From the NCBI GenBank assembly GCA_033557465.1, contig CM066048.1:16902305-16966304 (forward strand): a stretch of DNA of 64,000 nucleotides, read 5' to 3'. The position numbers and the translations under genes are program-made. The notes under the pieces were generated by a model that searched no databases, was not told where the DNA came from, and saw only the letters and a program-made list of their open reading frames with translations. Shown in pieces: positions 42,322 through 51,616 of this stretch (positions are counted from its first letter, which is position 1; each line of letters starts with the position of its first letter). The stretch is from Ichthyophis bannanicus (Eukaryota > Chordata > Amphibia > Gymnophiona > Ichthyophiidae).

Positions 42322-43407
42322 TTAGCCTTCTGCTTGACTCGGGGGCGACTGGCGGTGCCCCTCAATGGCTTCCCAGAGCCTCCTTGAAATCATGCTCTGG
42401 TCAGCCCCCGAGTCAAGTAGAGCCAATGTAGGAATACCTTCCACTTGAACCTGGATAAGGAATCCGTCCTGATCTGTCTCCTCTGTTCCTGTCACCAGGA
42501 CTGTTCTTTCTGGGCAGGATCTCTGAAAATGTCCTTTCTTCCCACAACTGAAACATTTTCCTTTAGGTACAGATAAGACATTATTACTATCAGAGTCATT
42601 CACATTAGACATTTCAGGCTTATACAGTTTATCATACAAACATTTTCCTTTTCTGCCACTGTCTTTCTTACCAGCTGCTGGCCAGATACCTTGCCCTGAG
42701 GTGTCAGTCCTCTCTGCGACGAAATACCGCTCCGCAAGAGTGGCTGCCTCATCCGAGGTTTGGCAGTGCTGGAGTGTCAGAAAAGTTATTACACCGCTGG
42801 AAACAGCCTGCATGAATTGCTCCAGCACAATTCTATCGAGGACTGTTTCCAGGGTACTTCCCTCTGCCAGTAACCATGTTCTGGCTAAACTTTTCAGTTG
42901 CTGCGCCAGGGCCTTAGGGGTCTCCTGAGGCTTAATTACTGCCTCCATGAACATTCTGTGGTAATGTAGAGGTGTGAGCCCCAACCTATCTTTTACTGCT
43001 TTTTTAACCTCTATATAATTAGAAGCTAAATCAGCCGGCATAGCTTTATAAGCCGAAAGGGACTCGCCTGTGAGCGAAATGGCAAACCTGGTTGCCCACT
43101 GCTCCTCTGGCCATTTCAGAGCTGTAGCTATCCGCTCAAAAGCGTCAGGATAGTCATCTAAATTGTCATGCGGCTTTAGTTGTCCCATTGAAAAAGCACC
43201 ATACGAACTCAGTCCTGATCCCTGGAATACTATGGGGACGTCTGCTGTGGCACCTAGCGGCTTCTTTAAAAGCGCGTCCATGGTCTCCATCAAGGGCTTT
43301 TGTTGTTCTTGTATGGTCCGCGTAGTCTGCTCCTGGAGATAGCGAATAAGCTCCATCTGCTTGTCCCACTGTGTCTTCATCCAGTGTATTACATCCTGTG
43401 GCTCCAT
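42322..43407 (-). CDS. Gypsy Gag with SCAN-like domain, zinc knuckle and protease start
   Basis: I place the start at ATG 43407 (MEPQDVIHWMKTQWDKQ); the frame is open further upstream to 43500. After an N-terminal coiled-coil-like part comes a capsid region (FERIATALKWPEEQWATRF). It is followed by a SCAN-like segment (LAQQLKSLARTWLL, VLDRIVLEQFMQAV, SDEAATLAERYF). A CCHC knuckle CFSCGKKGHFQRSC lies near 42530. The protease active site LALLDSGADQSMISRRLW lies near 42400. SCAN domains of vertebrate zinc-finger proteins are thought to descend from such Gypsy Gags. The frame meets TAA inside the protease at 42322. Confidence 0.88.
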   Translation of the reverse strand: MEPQDVIHWMKTQWDKQMELIRYLQEQTTRTIQEQQKPLMETMDALLKKPLGATADVPIVFQGSGLSSYGAFSMGQLKPHDNLDDYPDAFERIATALKWPEEQWATRFAISLTGESLSAYKAMPADLASNYIEVKKAVKDRLGLTPLHYHRMFMEAVIKPQETPKALAQQLKSLARTWLLAEGSTLETVLDRIVLEQFMQAVSSGVITFLTLQHCQTSDEAATLAERYFVAERTDTSGQGIWPAAGKKDSGRKGKCLYDKLYKPEMSNVNDSDSNNVLSVPKGKCFSCGKKGHFQRSCPERTVLVTGTEETDQDGFLIQVQVEGIPTLALLDSGADQSMISRRLWEAIEGHRQSPPSQAEG

Positions 43408-43500
43408 TCTCTGCCTCGATGTACCTGTAGAGAGAGAAAGACAAAACAAAAAAACCCAAGTGCGATACCGCAACTTCCTTTTTTTTTTTTTTCTTTCCAC

Positions 43501-43746
43501 CGTCTATTTCTCTGCCCACCAGCGCCCCCTCTCTCACTTTTGTCCTCCCCACTTATGACTAGGTAACTTTTACCTGAGCCTTCATGTAGGGTTCAGCTTG
43601 TGAGAAAGTTTTTCTGGGTCTAGCACCCGGCAGCAGGAATCTTCAGGACGGCTCTCCCCCTCTGGAAAACAGTTTTCTCCAGCAGACAGTAGTTCTTTGT
43701 GCAGTCCTTTTGAATCCTTATGCAGAAATCCAAAAACGTCGCCAAT
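43501..43746 (-). promoter_or_regulatory. Gypsy 5' leader with primer-binding site position
   Basis: Right after the 5' LTR the minus strand reads ATTGGCGACGTTTTTGGATT. The TGG at its start fits a tRNA primer-binding site, but I cannot name the tRNA. The rest is untranslated leader. Confidence 0.5.
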
Positions 43747-45092
43747 TGTCACCCATCTACTTACCCCCGAAGGCAAAGGACCTGGGGTTTCAGTGAGGCC
43801 TCTTCTTAGGTAGCAGGGACAACTAGTGCCCCCTGGGAGTTGAAGTCCCGCTAGCTATTCAATAAAAAGAGTGTAGTCGTGGACGAGTAGCTAGGCTGAT
43901 AAAGAGGTATTTTATTTCCCTTCCCGGGAGAACTTCTGCAGTCAGGAATCACAAAGGAAAATAAACCATGCTTCTGGTGTAACACAAAATGGAACTACAA
44001 AAATTACAAAGGAATGCTTCTTTTCAGCTTAAGGCAAAACAAAAATTGCAAAACAAGCCTTGTACCTTACAACAGCTGTGAATTGAAATCTGTTCCTTTA
44101 AACAGATTTCCCTTCTGCACACTTCAGCAGAGAGAGGTCACATTATCCGCAAATACAAGTGTACAATCCATTTGGAAATCCTCTGAGTTTTCCACACAGT
44201 AATCACAGTCCATGGCCTCATGAGCTTCCCTGCAATTCTCTTCTGTGGGATGGGAACTTACACCGGTATTCAAAAATCCCTCCTCTCTCTGGCAAGGGCT
44301 TCTCTCTTCCTCACTATTAAAGTGGAAGGGAAAGTTACCATGCAGTGTAGACTTTCCCTCTAGAGGGCCATACACTTCAGGACAAGCGTATGTATAATCC
44401 TGCTTTTCAAGTGCCCCTCTACTCCAGGGAATTGGCCTTTCTTCAGGCTGGCCTCTGCCGGAACCTTTGTAGCTGGGAAGCTGAAAATAGCCTTTCTCCC
44501 TCGAAAGCTTTTCACTTCCCCTTACAGGACGTGCTTCTTTGAGCCTGGAAATCTCCCTTGGACCAGAGCTTCTATTCCCCAGGTACCTGCTCTCATGGAA
44601 ATTCTCTCTCACAGCCTCTCTCCGTTTGCTGATAGGAATCCCTCCGTGTCCCCAACGACCAGACTCTGGTTCAGTGCAGCCCAACTCTCTGGCACTAACC
44701 TCCGGTATTCCTTCTTGGGCAAACTCCTCTGAGGTGCTGCTGGAATCTCCGTCTGAAACTCTCAGGTATGTGTCCTGGTTAGCGTTCCTGTTAGCTCTCC
44801 CGTGTGTTCTGTCCTTAGCTCTGCCGTGTGTTCTGTCTCTGCTCAAGACTGACTCTATTTTAAGTGCGTCATTCTTTGAGTTTCTCCTAAGCTCAAGTCT
44901 CTGCAGCTGTTCCTGATCCTCTAATGAGCTATGAGGTAATGCTTTGCTGGGGCGTTTACCTACACCCGGTGCTAGTGTTTTGGTTGGTTGCCTATAGCAA
45001 CCCCTAGCCATGTTCTTTGAGCTACCCATTTTAAAACTGCTCTGCACATTTTCTTCTGTTTCCATAGGCACTATTTGCCTTACGCCATGACA
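43747..45092 (-). repeat. Gypsy 5' LTR
   Basis: TGTCATGGCG to TGGGTGACA on the minus strand, 1346 bp, with complete TGTCA/TGACA ends. It is nearly identical to the 3' LTR. Confidence 0.92.
44124..45065 (-). CDS. LTR-encoded protein, MDC-tail family (5' LTR)
   Basis: The 5' LTR copy of the frame at 39072-40007, from ATG at 45065 to 44124. It has a 6-bp in-frame insertion (two extra codons in SSLEDQEQLQRLEL) and several substitutions, yet no stop. That both copies stay open proves little on its own because they are young. It ends FQMDCTLVFADNVTSLC. Confidence 0.66.
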   Translation of the reverse strand: METEENVQSSFKMGSSKNMARGCYRQPTKTLAPGVGKRPSKALPHSSLEDQEQLQRLELRRNSKNDALKIESVLSRDRTHGRAKDRTHGRANRNANQDTYLRVSDGDSSSTSEEFAQEGIPEVSARELGCTEPESGRWGHGGIPISKRREAVRENFHESRYLGNRSSGPREISRLKEARPVRGSEKLSREKGYFQLPSYKGSGRGQPEERPIPWSRGALEKQDYTYACPEVYGPLEGKSTLHGNFPFHFNSEEERSPCQREEGFLNTGVSSHPTEENCREAHEAMDCDYCVENSEDFQMDCTLVFADNVTSLC

Positions 45093-45096
45093 ATAT

Positions 45097-45492
45097 CCAT
45101 CCAAATAGGTCCCGTCATGGCTAACTCACAATAGTGGCACAAACCACATTTAAAATGGCCCGGATCCTGATGAAGGGAAAGAGGCCGATCGATCAAAGAA
45201 ACAGTCTTAACCATCATATCTTTTAAATTAGATCCTCTAGAATAAGCGATCATTAAACGTTTATTAGAAAAACAGGAATGTAAACTCAAAATTGGCCAGA
45301 AATGGTGTAAAACCTTGGTGACCCTTGAGATACCACGTACATACGGAAGAATACCCGTCACCGTATCAGAGGACCCCCTCTCCCTTTGAGACGATCCGGA
45401 GGGCAATAAAAGCCATTCTCTGTGAGAAAACCGGGCTCTTTTATACGCCTTCCTAATGAGGGAATAGGGGTAACCTCTCAACAATAGACGTT
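45097..45492 (-). pseudogene. Penelope inverted arm: region before the GIY-YIG domain
   Basis: On the minus strand it encodes LLRGYPYSLIRKAYKRARF, VTGILPYVRGISRVTKVLHH and HFKCGLCHYCELAMTGPIW, the Cys-rich linker of Penelope proteins. It matches 52499-52893 of the forward copy. The inverted arm stops at 45492, where the forward copy begins. Confidence 0.86.
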
Positions 45493-46092
45493 AGGCCCGG
45501 ACACACGATCCAGAACCAAGAATCAGTCGTCGTCAACTTATCTGGAACATTACTGACATCTTCTCAACAACAGGTATTGGAATTGGGGTTATCTTTTGTG
45601 CCCATTCCGCAATATGATAAGTTTAATATCCGTTTAGCCCTTCATCGGTTTTTTAGAAAATTTACGGATCATGCAATATTTTTCACTTCAGGACGTGGGG
45701 CCAACTGATGACTCAGTGATAGCAGGCCCTTCTAAATGGATTCCTCCTGGAGTTTTAGATGCAACTATATCTACTTATCAAGAATTAGTTCTCAGTGAAG
45801 CGGGCATTATGGAAGAGAATACCAATTTTTCCCGCTATTCTAATTTAACAGGGCAACATTTTGCAGCAATTAAACAGTTATAGCGATCTGATTTGGTTAT
45901 CCATAGGGCAGATAAAGGAGGGGCTATAGTAGTGCAATCTGCGGATCAATATCAACAAGAAATTAATAAACATCTTACTAATTGTCAATATTATCAGCTC
46001 TTGGATACGGATCCGACGCCTAACCTGATGATTCGAATAAATCAATTATTGTCAACAGCCTTGGATCAACAATGGATCACTAAACGTGAGTT
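45493..46092 (+). pseudogene. Penelope forward copy, N-terminal region
   Basis: NLSGTLLTSSQQQVLELGLS (about 45537-45595) and RADKGGAIVVQSADQYQQEI (about 45905-45965) are typical of the region before the Penelope RT. A frame change near 45690 and a stop near 45882 break it. It is cut at 46092 by DIRS F and resumes at 51617. Confidence 0.82.
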
Positions 46093-46222
46093 CCTGAGCG
46101 GTCCTCCAGTTTAGTCCTCCACATCCGGGTAGTGCACCTCCTCCTGCAGCCTGGAGACTGGACCAATCAAAATCTTCCTCTGGTTGTAGGTATTCTGTCG
46201 GAGCTCCCATCAGCCCCCAGTG
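46093..46222 (+). repeat. DIRS F left inverted terminal repeat
   Basis: It starts CCTGAGCGGTCCTCCAGTTT and contains CATCCGGGTAGTGCACC. It mirrors 51457-51616, ending near CATCAGCCCCCAGTG. Confidence 0.85.
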
Positions 46223-46571
46223 TGTCCAGTCTCCTTGCAGCTGGAGGACGTGTGTGCCTGGTTTGGCTCACTTAGGGACGATTGGAAGCAACACTAGAGA
46301 GCTATTTTGTTAGGATTTTTCTTTTTCCCCTTTCTCTTTTACTTTAATTATTTTTAAGGTAGCTGTCTCTTTAATTACTATCTGAACAGCACGGCACGGG
46401 TTTCCCTCGCGTTTTTACAGTTTTTTGGGATAGCGTTTTTGCTTGGGAGCATCCCCCCATCCCTCCTGTATCACTGAATTTAAAAAAAACCAAAAAAAAC
46501 CCAAAAGCACCATTTATTTATTTCTCTGCTGCTCAAGTGTGCCTGTTCCCTGGGGTGCCCCTTTCCCCTGT

Positions 46572-48072
46572 ATGGCTTCGCGACCGCAGTGTGTGATCTG
46601 TGGCTCGCGTAGGGGAGCTGTGGCGGAGTCTGGCATTTGTAGGGGGCTGCGCTTCAGTGTCCTCGGATTTAGAGCTCCGAATGGAACATAAGGAGCTGCC
46701 TGACCCGGAAAGTCCGCCTGTCCCTGCGGAGCGCGCTCCTTCTCCGGGTTCTCTTCCCTCTCTGTCTGCGGTCCCTCCTAAGGGGCGGGTCGACCCACTC
46801 CCGCTTGAGGCTGCCGAATCTGCCTTCACGGATTTTTCTCCGGATTTTGTCCTGCTTATGCACCAAACTTTTCGCTTGGGGCGCTCTGGCAAGTTGCCTG
46901 AGGCCTGGCCGTCGCCCCTTCCCTCTTTCAAAGGTAAGGAGCCCCGGCAACCACTTCAGCCCTCCGCCAAGCAATTTCGATCTTTGGATCTGGAATGCGA
47001 TGACTTGAGTTGGCATGATCAGGATGCAGAGATGGATCTGGAGGCGTGAGTGGAAGACCTAGAGGACGGTGAAATCCCCGAGCTGGAGGATCAAGCCCGC
47101 ATAGTTCGGGTATTTCGTAAGGAAGAGCTAGTGCCTTTGATTACGGAATCTCTTCATATTCTTAATCTGTCGGCCCCTCGTCCGGTGGAAGAGGACGGGT
47201 TAGAGGATCCTCTCATTCAGGCGGTGCGTGACTCTCAGGTGGTGTTTCCGCTTCACCGAGTAGTGGAGCAAATGATTCAGTCAGAATGGGATCAACCTGA
47301 GTCCGGCTTGAAGGGTATTCGGACTATGAACTGCCTGTATCCCCTGGCAGACAAGGACAAGGAGAAATTTCGGTCCCCACGGGTTGATGCCGCTGTGTTG
47401 GCGGTAACCAAGAAAACCACGATTCCTGTCGAGGGCAGTGCTGCTTTAAAGGACGCGCAGGACAAGAAAGTGGATGGTTTGTTGAAGCAGGCTTTCGAGA
47501 CCAATGCCTTATCCTTGCAGGCCTCTATTTGTGGCGCTTGGGTGGCTTGGGCCTGCCTGCGTTGGGTGCAGCGCCTGCAGCAACTTTCTGGCTTGGATCA
47601 GCAGGGGTTGCTGGAGGTTACTCGCTTGGAGTCCGGATCGGCATATTTGGCAGATGTGCATTATGATCTCATCCGAACGCTAGCGAATAGTATGGCTTCC
47701 TTGGTGGCGGCGCGTAGATCTATTTGGCTGCGGAATTGGGCGGCCGACGGTTCTTCTAAATCTCGTCTCAGTAAGCTCCCCTTTAAGGGCAAACTCTTAT
47801 TCGGGGACGATCTGGATAAGTTGGTTAAAGATCTCGGCGAGTCTAAGGGCGGTAGACTGCCGGAGGATAGGCCTAAGGTGTCTAAAGGTTTGCCGGCCGT
47901 GCGCGGTCAGTTTCGGGACTTTTGGAGATTTCGTTCCTCCCGCCTTTGGGGTTCTCAGCGCGGTCGCGTTGGCTCCCGTTCCCAAGGTTTTAGAGGTTTT
48001 CGGGGGGCAGGACGAGGGTTTTCGGCAGCGTCCTCCTCCTCCTCCTCGTCCTTTACTCGAAAGCAGCAATGA
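46572..48072 (+). pseudogene. DIRS F gag
   Basis: ATG at 46572 starts MASRPQCVICGSRRG, the zinc-finger-like start expected for this family. A frameshift in a G run near 46645 leads to the main frame (GCASVSSDLELRMEHKEL). A single TGA lies at 47047. From 47050 the frame is open to 48072, with a capsid-like helical part (GIRTMNCLYPLADKDKEK, QAFETNALSLQASICGAWVA) and a basic, Arg- and Ser-rich C-terminus. It has little identity to the gag of B-D but the same plan. Confidence 0.75.
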
Positions 48073-48149
48073 AGTGAGGCGGGCTCCGGAGGGAAGCCTA
48101 GTCATCGGGGGTCGCCTCCGCGATTTTCTTCCTTCCTAGGCCCAAATAA

Positions 48150-49123
48150 CCTCAGATCAGTGGGTGCTCGAAATCATCCGCGACGGTTATGCTCTGGAGT
48201 TTGCTTCTCCGATTCCGGATTTCTTTGTCCTTTCTCCCAGCAAAGGCGAGCAGAAATCACGAGCCATTCGGTGGACGCTGCACCGTCTCTTGGCGCTGGG
48301 AGCGGTGATTCCCGTACCTCCTTTGGAGCGCGGCGTCGGTCGCTACTCCATTTATTTTGTGGTGCCCAAAAAGGACGGTTCTCTCCGTCCGATTCTAGAT
48401 CTCAAGGGCGTCAATCGTTTTCTACGGGTTCCGCACTTCCGGATGGAAACCTTACGATCCGTCATAGTGGCGGTGCGTCGCGGGGAATTTCTCACGTCTC
48501 TCGATCTCTCCGAAGCCTATTTGCACATTCCCATTCGGGAAGCTCATCAAAAATTCTTGCGTTTCGCCTTCCCTTGGGGTCACTTCCAGTTTCGGGCCCT
48601 GCCATTCGGCCTGGCTACAGCTCCCCGCACCTTCACGAAAGTCATGGTGGTGGTCGCGGCAGCCTTGCGGAAGGAAGGGATCCTCGTCCACCCTTATCTC
48701 GACGATTGGTTGATTCGGGCGAAATCCCGCGAAGAGAGTGTGCGAGTTACGGACAAGGTGGTAGCCTTGCTACAGTCCCTTGGCTGGGTGGTCAACGAGT
48801 GGAAGAGTCGTCTGGTTCCCACTCGGTCCCTCGAATACCTCGGTGTTCATTTCTGCACGGAGAACGGTGTCGTCTGCTTACTGGAGCGCCGCGTTCAAGC
48901 CTTGCGCGGCCTCGTGCGCTCCTTCCTAAGGATCCCTTCGCCATCTGCCTGGTGGTATCTGCGACTGTTAGGCACTATGGCAGCGACATTGGAGGTGGTC
49001 CCTTGGGCGAGGTTTCATATGCGCCCGCTTCAGAGCGCCCTGTTACGTCGTTGGTCGAATCAGTTACACTCGTTGAACAAGAGGTTGCCTTGCCCGTTGT
49101 CCGTGCGACGGTCTCTCCGGTGA
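48150..49123 (+). pseudogene. DIRS F reverse transcriptase
   Basis: VLEIIRDGYALEFASPIPDF, YSIYFVVPKKDGSLRPILDL, FLTSLDLSEAYLHIPI, FQFRALPFGLATAPRTFTK and VHPYLDDWLIRAKS give all palm motifs. The frame ends at a TGA (49121-49123) where B has a Trp codon, so one point change (TGG to TGA) splits RT from RNase H. The same frame resumes at once. It is otherwise intact. Confidence 0.88.
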
Positions 49124-51013
49124 TGGCTGTGCTCGAAAAACCTGCGGTTGGGGATGCCTTTGGAACAGCCCCTTTGGGTTCCGGTTTTAACGGACGCCAG
49201 CCTGATGGGCTGGGGAGCACATTGCGAGGGCCGCTTTGCGCAAGGGACGTGGTCTCCTCTCGAAGCGTCGTGGTCGATCAACCGCCTCGAGCTTCGCGCG
49301 GTGAGGCTGGCGCTGTTAGCCCTCGAGACGCTGGTAAGGGGGCGTGCGGTGCGAGTTCTTTCGGACAACTCGGCGACAGTGGCCTACATCAACCGCCAGG
49401 GCGGCACCGGCAGTGTGGCAATGGAGACAGAGGCAGCGGCTCTGTTCGCTTGGGTTCAAACTCGGCTGCCGGCGCTGTCGGCGGCGCATATCGCAGGGAA
49501 GGACAATGTGATGGCGGATTATCTCAGCAGAGTGCAGGTGGATCCCGGGGAGTGGGAACTGCACCCGCAGATCTATGCGCAAATAGTACGCAGATGGGGG
49601 CCTCCGGTCATGGACCTCATGGCGACCTTTCAAACGGCCAAGACGGCTCGTTTTTACAGCCGGCGGAGGGAGCGCATGTCCGAAGGCATCGACGCGCTCA
49701 TTCTGCCGTGGCCGGAGTGCCAACTTCTTTGTCTTTCCCCCGTGGGCGTTGATCGGTCGTGTCGTTCAGCGCATCGAGGCGCACCGAGGGCGCGTACTGC
49801 TAGTGGCTCCGGATTGGCCCAGGAGACCGTGGTATGCGGATCTGGTGAGGTTACGCGACGGGCTGCCTTGGAAACTGCCACCGTTCCCGGATCTGCTGCT
49901 TCAGGGCCCTCTTCGGATGCCTCAGGTGGATCGATTCTCGCTTACGGTTTGGCCATTGAAAGGGCTCGGCTGAGTAAGAAGGGTTATTCCGCATCGGTTG
50001 TTGCCACTCTCCTTCGGGCGCGGAAATCCTCCACCTCGCTCGCGTATGTCCGGGTGCGGAGAATTTTTGAGGACTGGTGTTCCAGGCATGGCGTGCGGGC
50101 TGCGACCGCTTCGGTACCGGTAGTTCTCAGCTTTCTGCAGGACGGTTTTGACAAAGGTTTAGCAGCCAGCTCTTTGAAGGTTCAGTTAGCGGCGCTTGCT
50201 TGCTACAGGGGTAAGGTTTTGGGACTTTCCCTGGGGTCACATCCCGACGTGCGGCGTTTTCTTCAGGCGGTTTTCAGATTGCGGCCTTCGCGCAGAGTAT
50301 CGATGCCGTCGTGGGACTTGAACCTGGTGTTACAGGCCTTAGTGCGCGAGCCTTTCGAGCCTCTTAGGCAGGCGTCTCTTAAGGATTTGACCTTGAAGAC
50401 GGTTTTTCTGGTGGCCATCTGTTCGGGGAGGCGCCTTTCGGAGTTACAGGCGCTTTCGTGTAGAGAACCGTTCTTGTCTATTTCTCGGGATCGCGTGGTT
50501 CTTCGGACGGTTCCCTCTTTTTTGCCTAAGGTGATTTCGCCTTTTCACCTGAATCAGGCCGTTTTCCTTCCAGTTCTTTCCTCGGGATCGGCAGCTACCT
50601 CGGACGCTGACCTACATTTCCTGGACGTCCGGCGAGTCCTTTGTCGCTACCTCAAGGTGTCGGAATCGTTTCACAAGACCGACCGGTTGTTCGTGCTGTT
50701 TGGTGGAGCCCGGCGGGGTGAGGCGGCAGCGAAGGCTTCCATCGCTCGCTGGATTAAGGAGGCGATTGCTACGGCTTATATCTTACAGAGTCGACCGGTC
50801 CCGGTGGGTCTGCGGGCTCACTCTACCAGGGCTCAGGCAACGTCTTGGGCGGAGCATAGCCTTGTTCCGCCCGTCGAGATTTGTAGGGCGGCTACCTGGT
50901 CGTCTCTGCATACCTTCAGTAAGCATTATCGACTGGATGTGCTGGCCGCTCAGGATTCTTGCTTTGGTTCGGCAGTACTGCGCGCCAGTTCGAAGGGTCC
51001 CGCCCGGTGTTGA
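49124..51013 (+). pseudogene. DIRS F RNase H fused in frame to tyrosine recombinase
   Basis: RNase H: VLTDASLMGWGAHCEGRF, LELRAVRLALLAL, LSDNSATVAYINRQGGTG, AGKDNVMADYLSR. Near 49725 a one-base change moves the DIRS block (FPPWALIGRV, VLLVAPDWPRRPWYADL) into another frame ending at 49973, while the frame followed here runs into the recombinase. SAM-like domain: STSLAYVRVRRIFEDWCSRH. Catalytic domain: CSGRRLSELQALSC (first Arg), LRAHSTRAQATSWAEH (H-x-x-R), SSLHTFSKHYRLDVL (Tyr). The recombinase is uninterrupted to 51013 and could be functional. The fusion is probably an accident, since B and C have the two in overlapping frames. Confidence 0.85.
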
Positions 51014-51027
51014 CTGCTCTGTTACAT

Positions 51028-51123
51028 CCCGGATGTGGAGGACTAAACTGGAGGACCGCTCAGGAAATAGAAATTACACTTACCTGGTAATTGTAGTTCC
51101 TGGAGGGTCCAGTTTAGTCCTCC
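51028..51123 (+). repeat. DIRS F internal complementary region
   Basis: CCCGGATGTGGAGGACTAAA to CCGCTCAGGAA is the complement of the left tip. ATAGAAATTACACTTACCTG to CCAGTTTAGTCCTCC is the complement of the right tip. Their junction defines the circle joint and fixes the ends of F at 46093 and 51616. Confidence 0.87.
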
Positions 51124-51456
51124 TTCCCTCCCAGGTGTCAGATTGATTGTCTTTTGGTGCGGCGCGCGTACTCCATACGGTACGAAACTGCATCAGTGAC
51201 TTTTTTATTCGCGTTCCGTCTTTCGGAGCCCTCTTCTGCATTCTTTTCTTTTTTTCCAGCTCTTGAATTCTTGTATTCTTGTGGCTCGGATTCGGACAGT
51301 TTTTTGCTTCGCATTAAGAGCGGGGCGTGGGCAGAGTTCTGGCTTCCTCGTTTGGGGAGGGGGTCGCTTCTTTCATAAGGGGTTAATTTCTGTTTCTGTT
51401 ATATATTTATGATAATCTCATGTGTTGCTTCTCTGAGTCTGCTTTGTTACTAGTTC

Positions 51457-51616
51457 ACTGGGGGCTGATGGGAGCTCCGACAGAATACCTACAACCAGAG
51501 GAAGATTTTGATTGGTCCAGTCTCCAGGCTGCAGGAGGAGGTGCACTACCCGGATGTGGGGGACTAAACTGGACCCTCCAGGAACTACAATTACCAGGTA
51601 AGTGTAATTTCTATTT
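51457..51616 (+). repeat. DIRS F right inverted terminal repeat
   Basis: It runs from CACTGGGGGCTGATGGGAGC to ACCAGGTAAGTGTAATTTCT. The 333 bp between the internal region and this repeat hold no recognised coding. Confidence 0.85.

Larger units (their letters stand above)
38695..45092 (-). mobile_element. Ty3/Gypsy provirus with SCAN-like Gag and dUTPase, no integrase
   Basis: Two LTRs (38695-40034 and 43747-45092) bound a 3.7-kb internal region read on the minus strand: gag, protease, dUTPase, RT, RNase H. No integrase is present before or after RT. It is flanked by ATAT at 38691-38694 and 45093-45096. The uninterrupted Penelope copy has a single ATAT at 52894-52897, which proves a 4-bp duplication. 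The LTRs differ by about a dozen substitutions and one 6-bp indel by eye, so it is young. A polypurine run lies at 40036-40047. All internal domains share one frame, broken by two stops. Confidence 0.92.
46093..51616 (+). mobile_element. DIRS copy F, GC-rich second family, nearly intact
   Basis: Inverted terminal repeats at 46093-46222 and 51457-51616, gag, RT-RNase H, tyrosine recombinase and an internal complementary region (51028-51123). It is markedly GC-richer than its neighbours. It has few lesions: one gag frameshift, one TGA in gag, one TGA between RT and RNase H and one indel near 49725. No target duplication exists. The Penelope frame can be followed from TKREF on the left to the right side without loss. 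Confidence 0.9.

Noticed and set aside
41443..42324. The in-frame stops between gag-protease, dUTPase and RT as programmed readthrough sites
   Set aside because: One stop lies within the protease domain, an unlikely place for regulation, and both can be single-base changes. Without related copies, readthrough cannot be supported.
48160..49752. A second 530-codon gene overlapping the RT of DIRS F
   Set aside because: It is the other phase of a GC-rich coding region, Arg/Ser/Gly-rich with no recognisable motif. The RT frame has all expected motifs.
46600..51013. A host gene in the GC-rich block
   Set aside because: Terminal repeats, internal complementary region, RT, RNase H and tyrosine recombinase identify it as a DIRS element.
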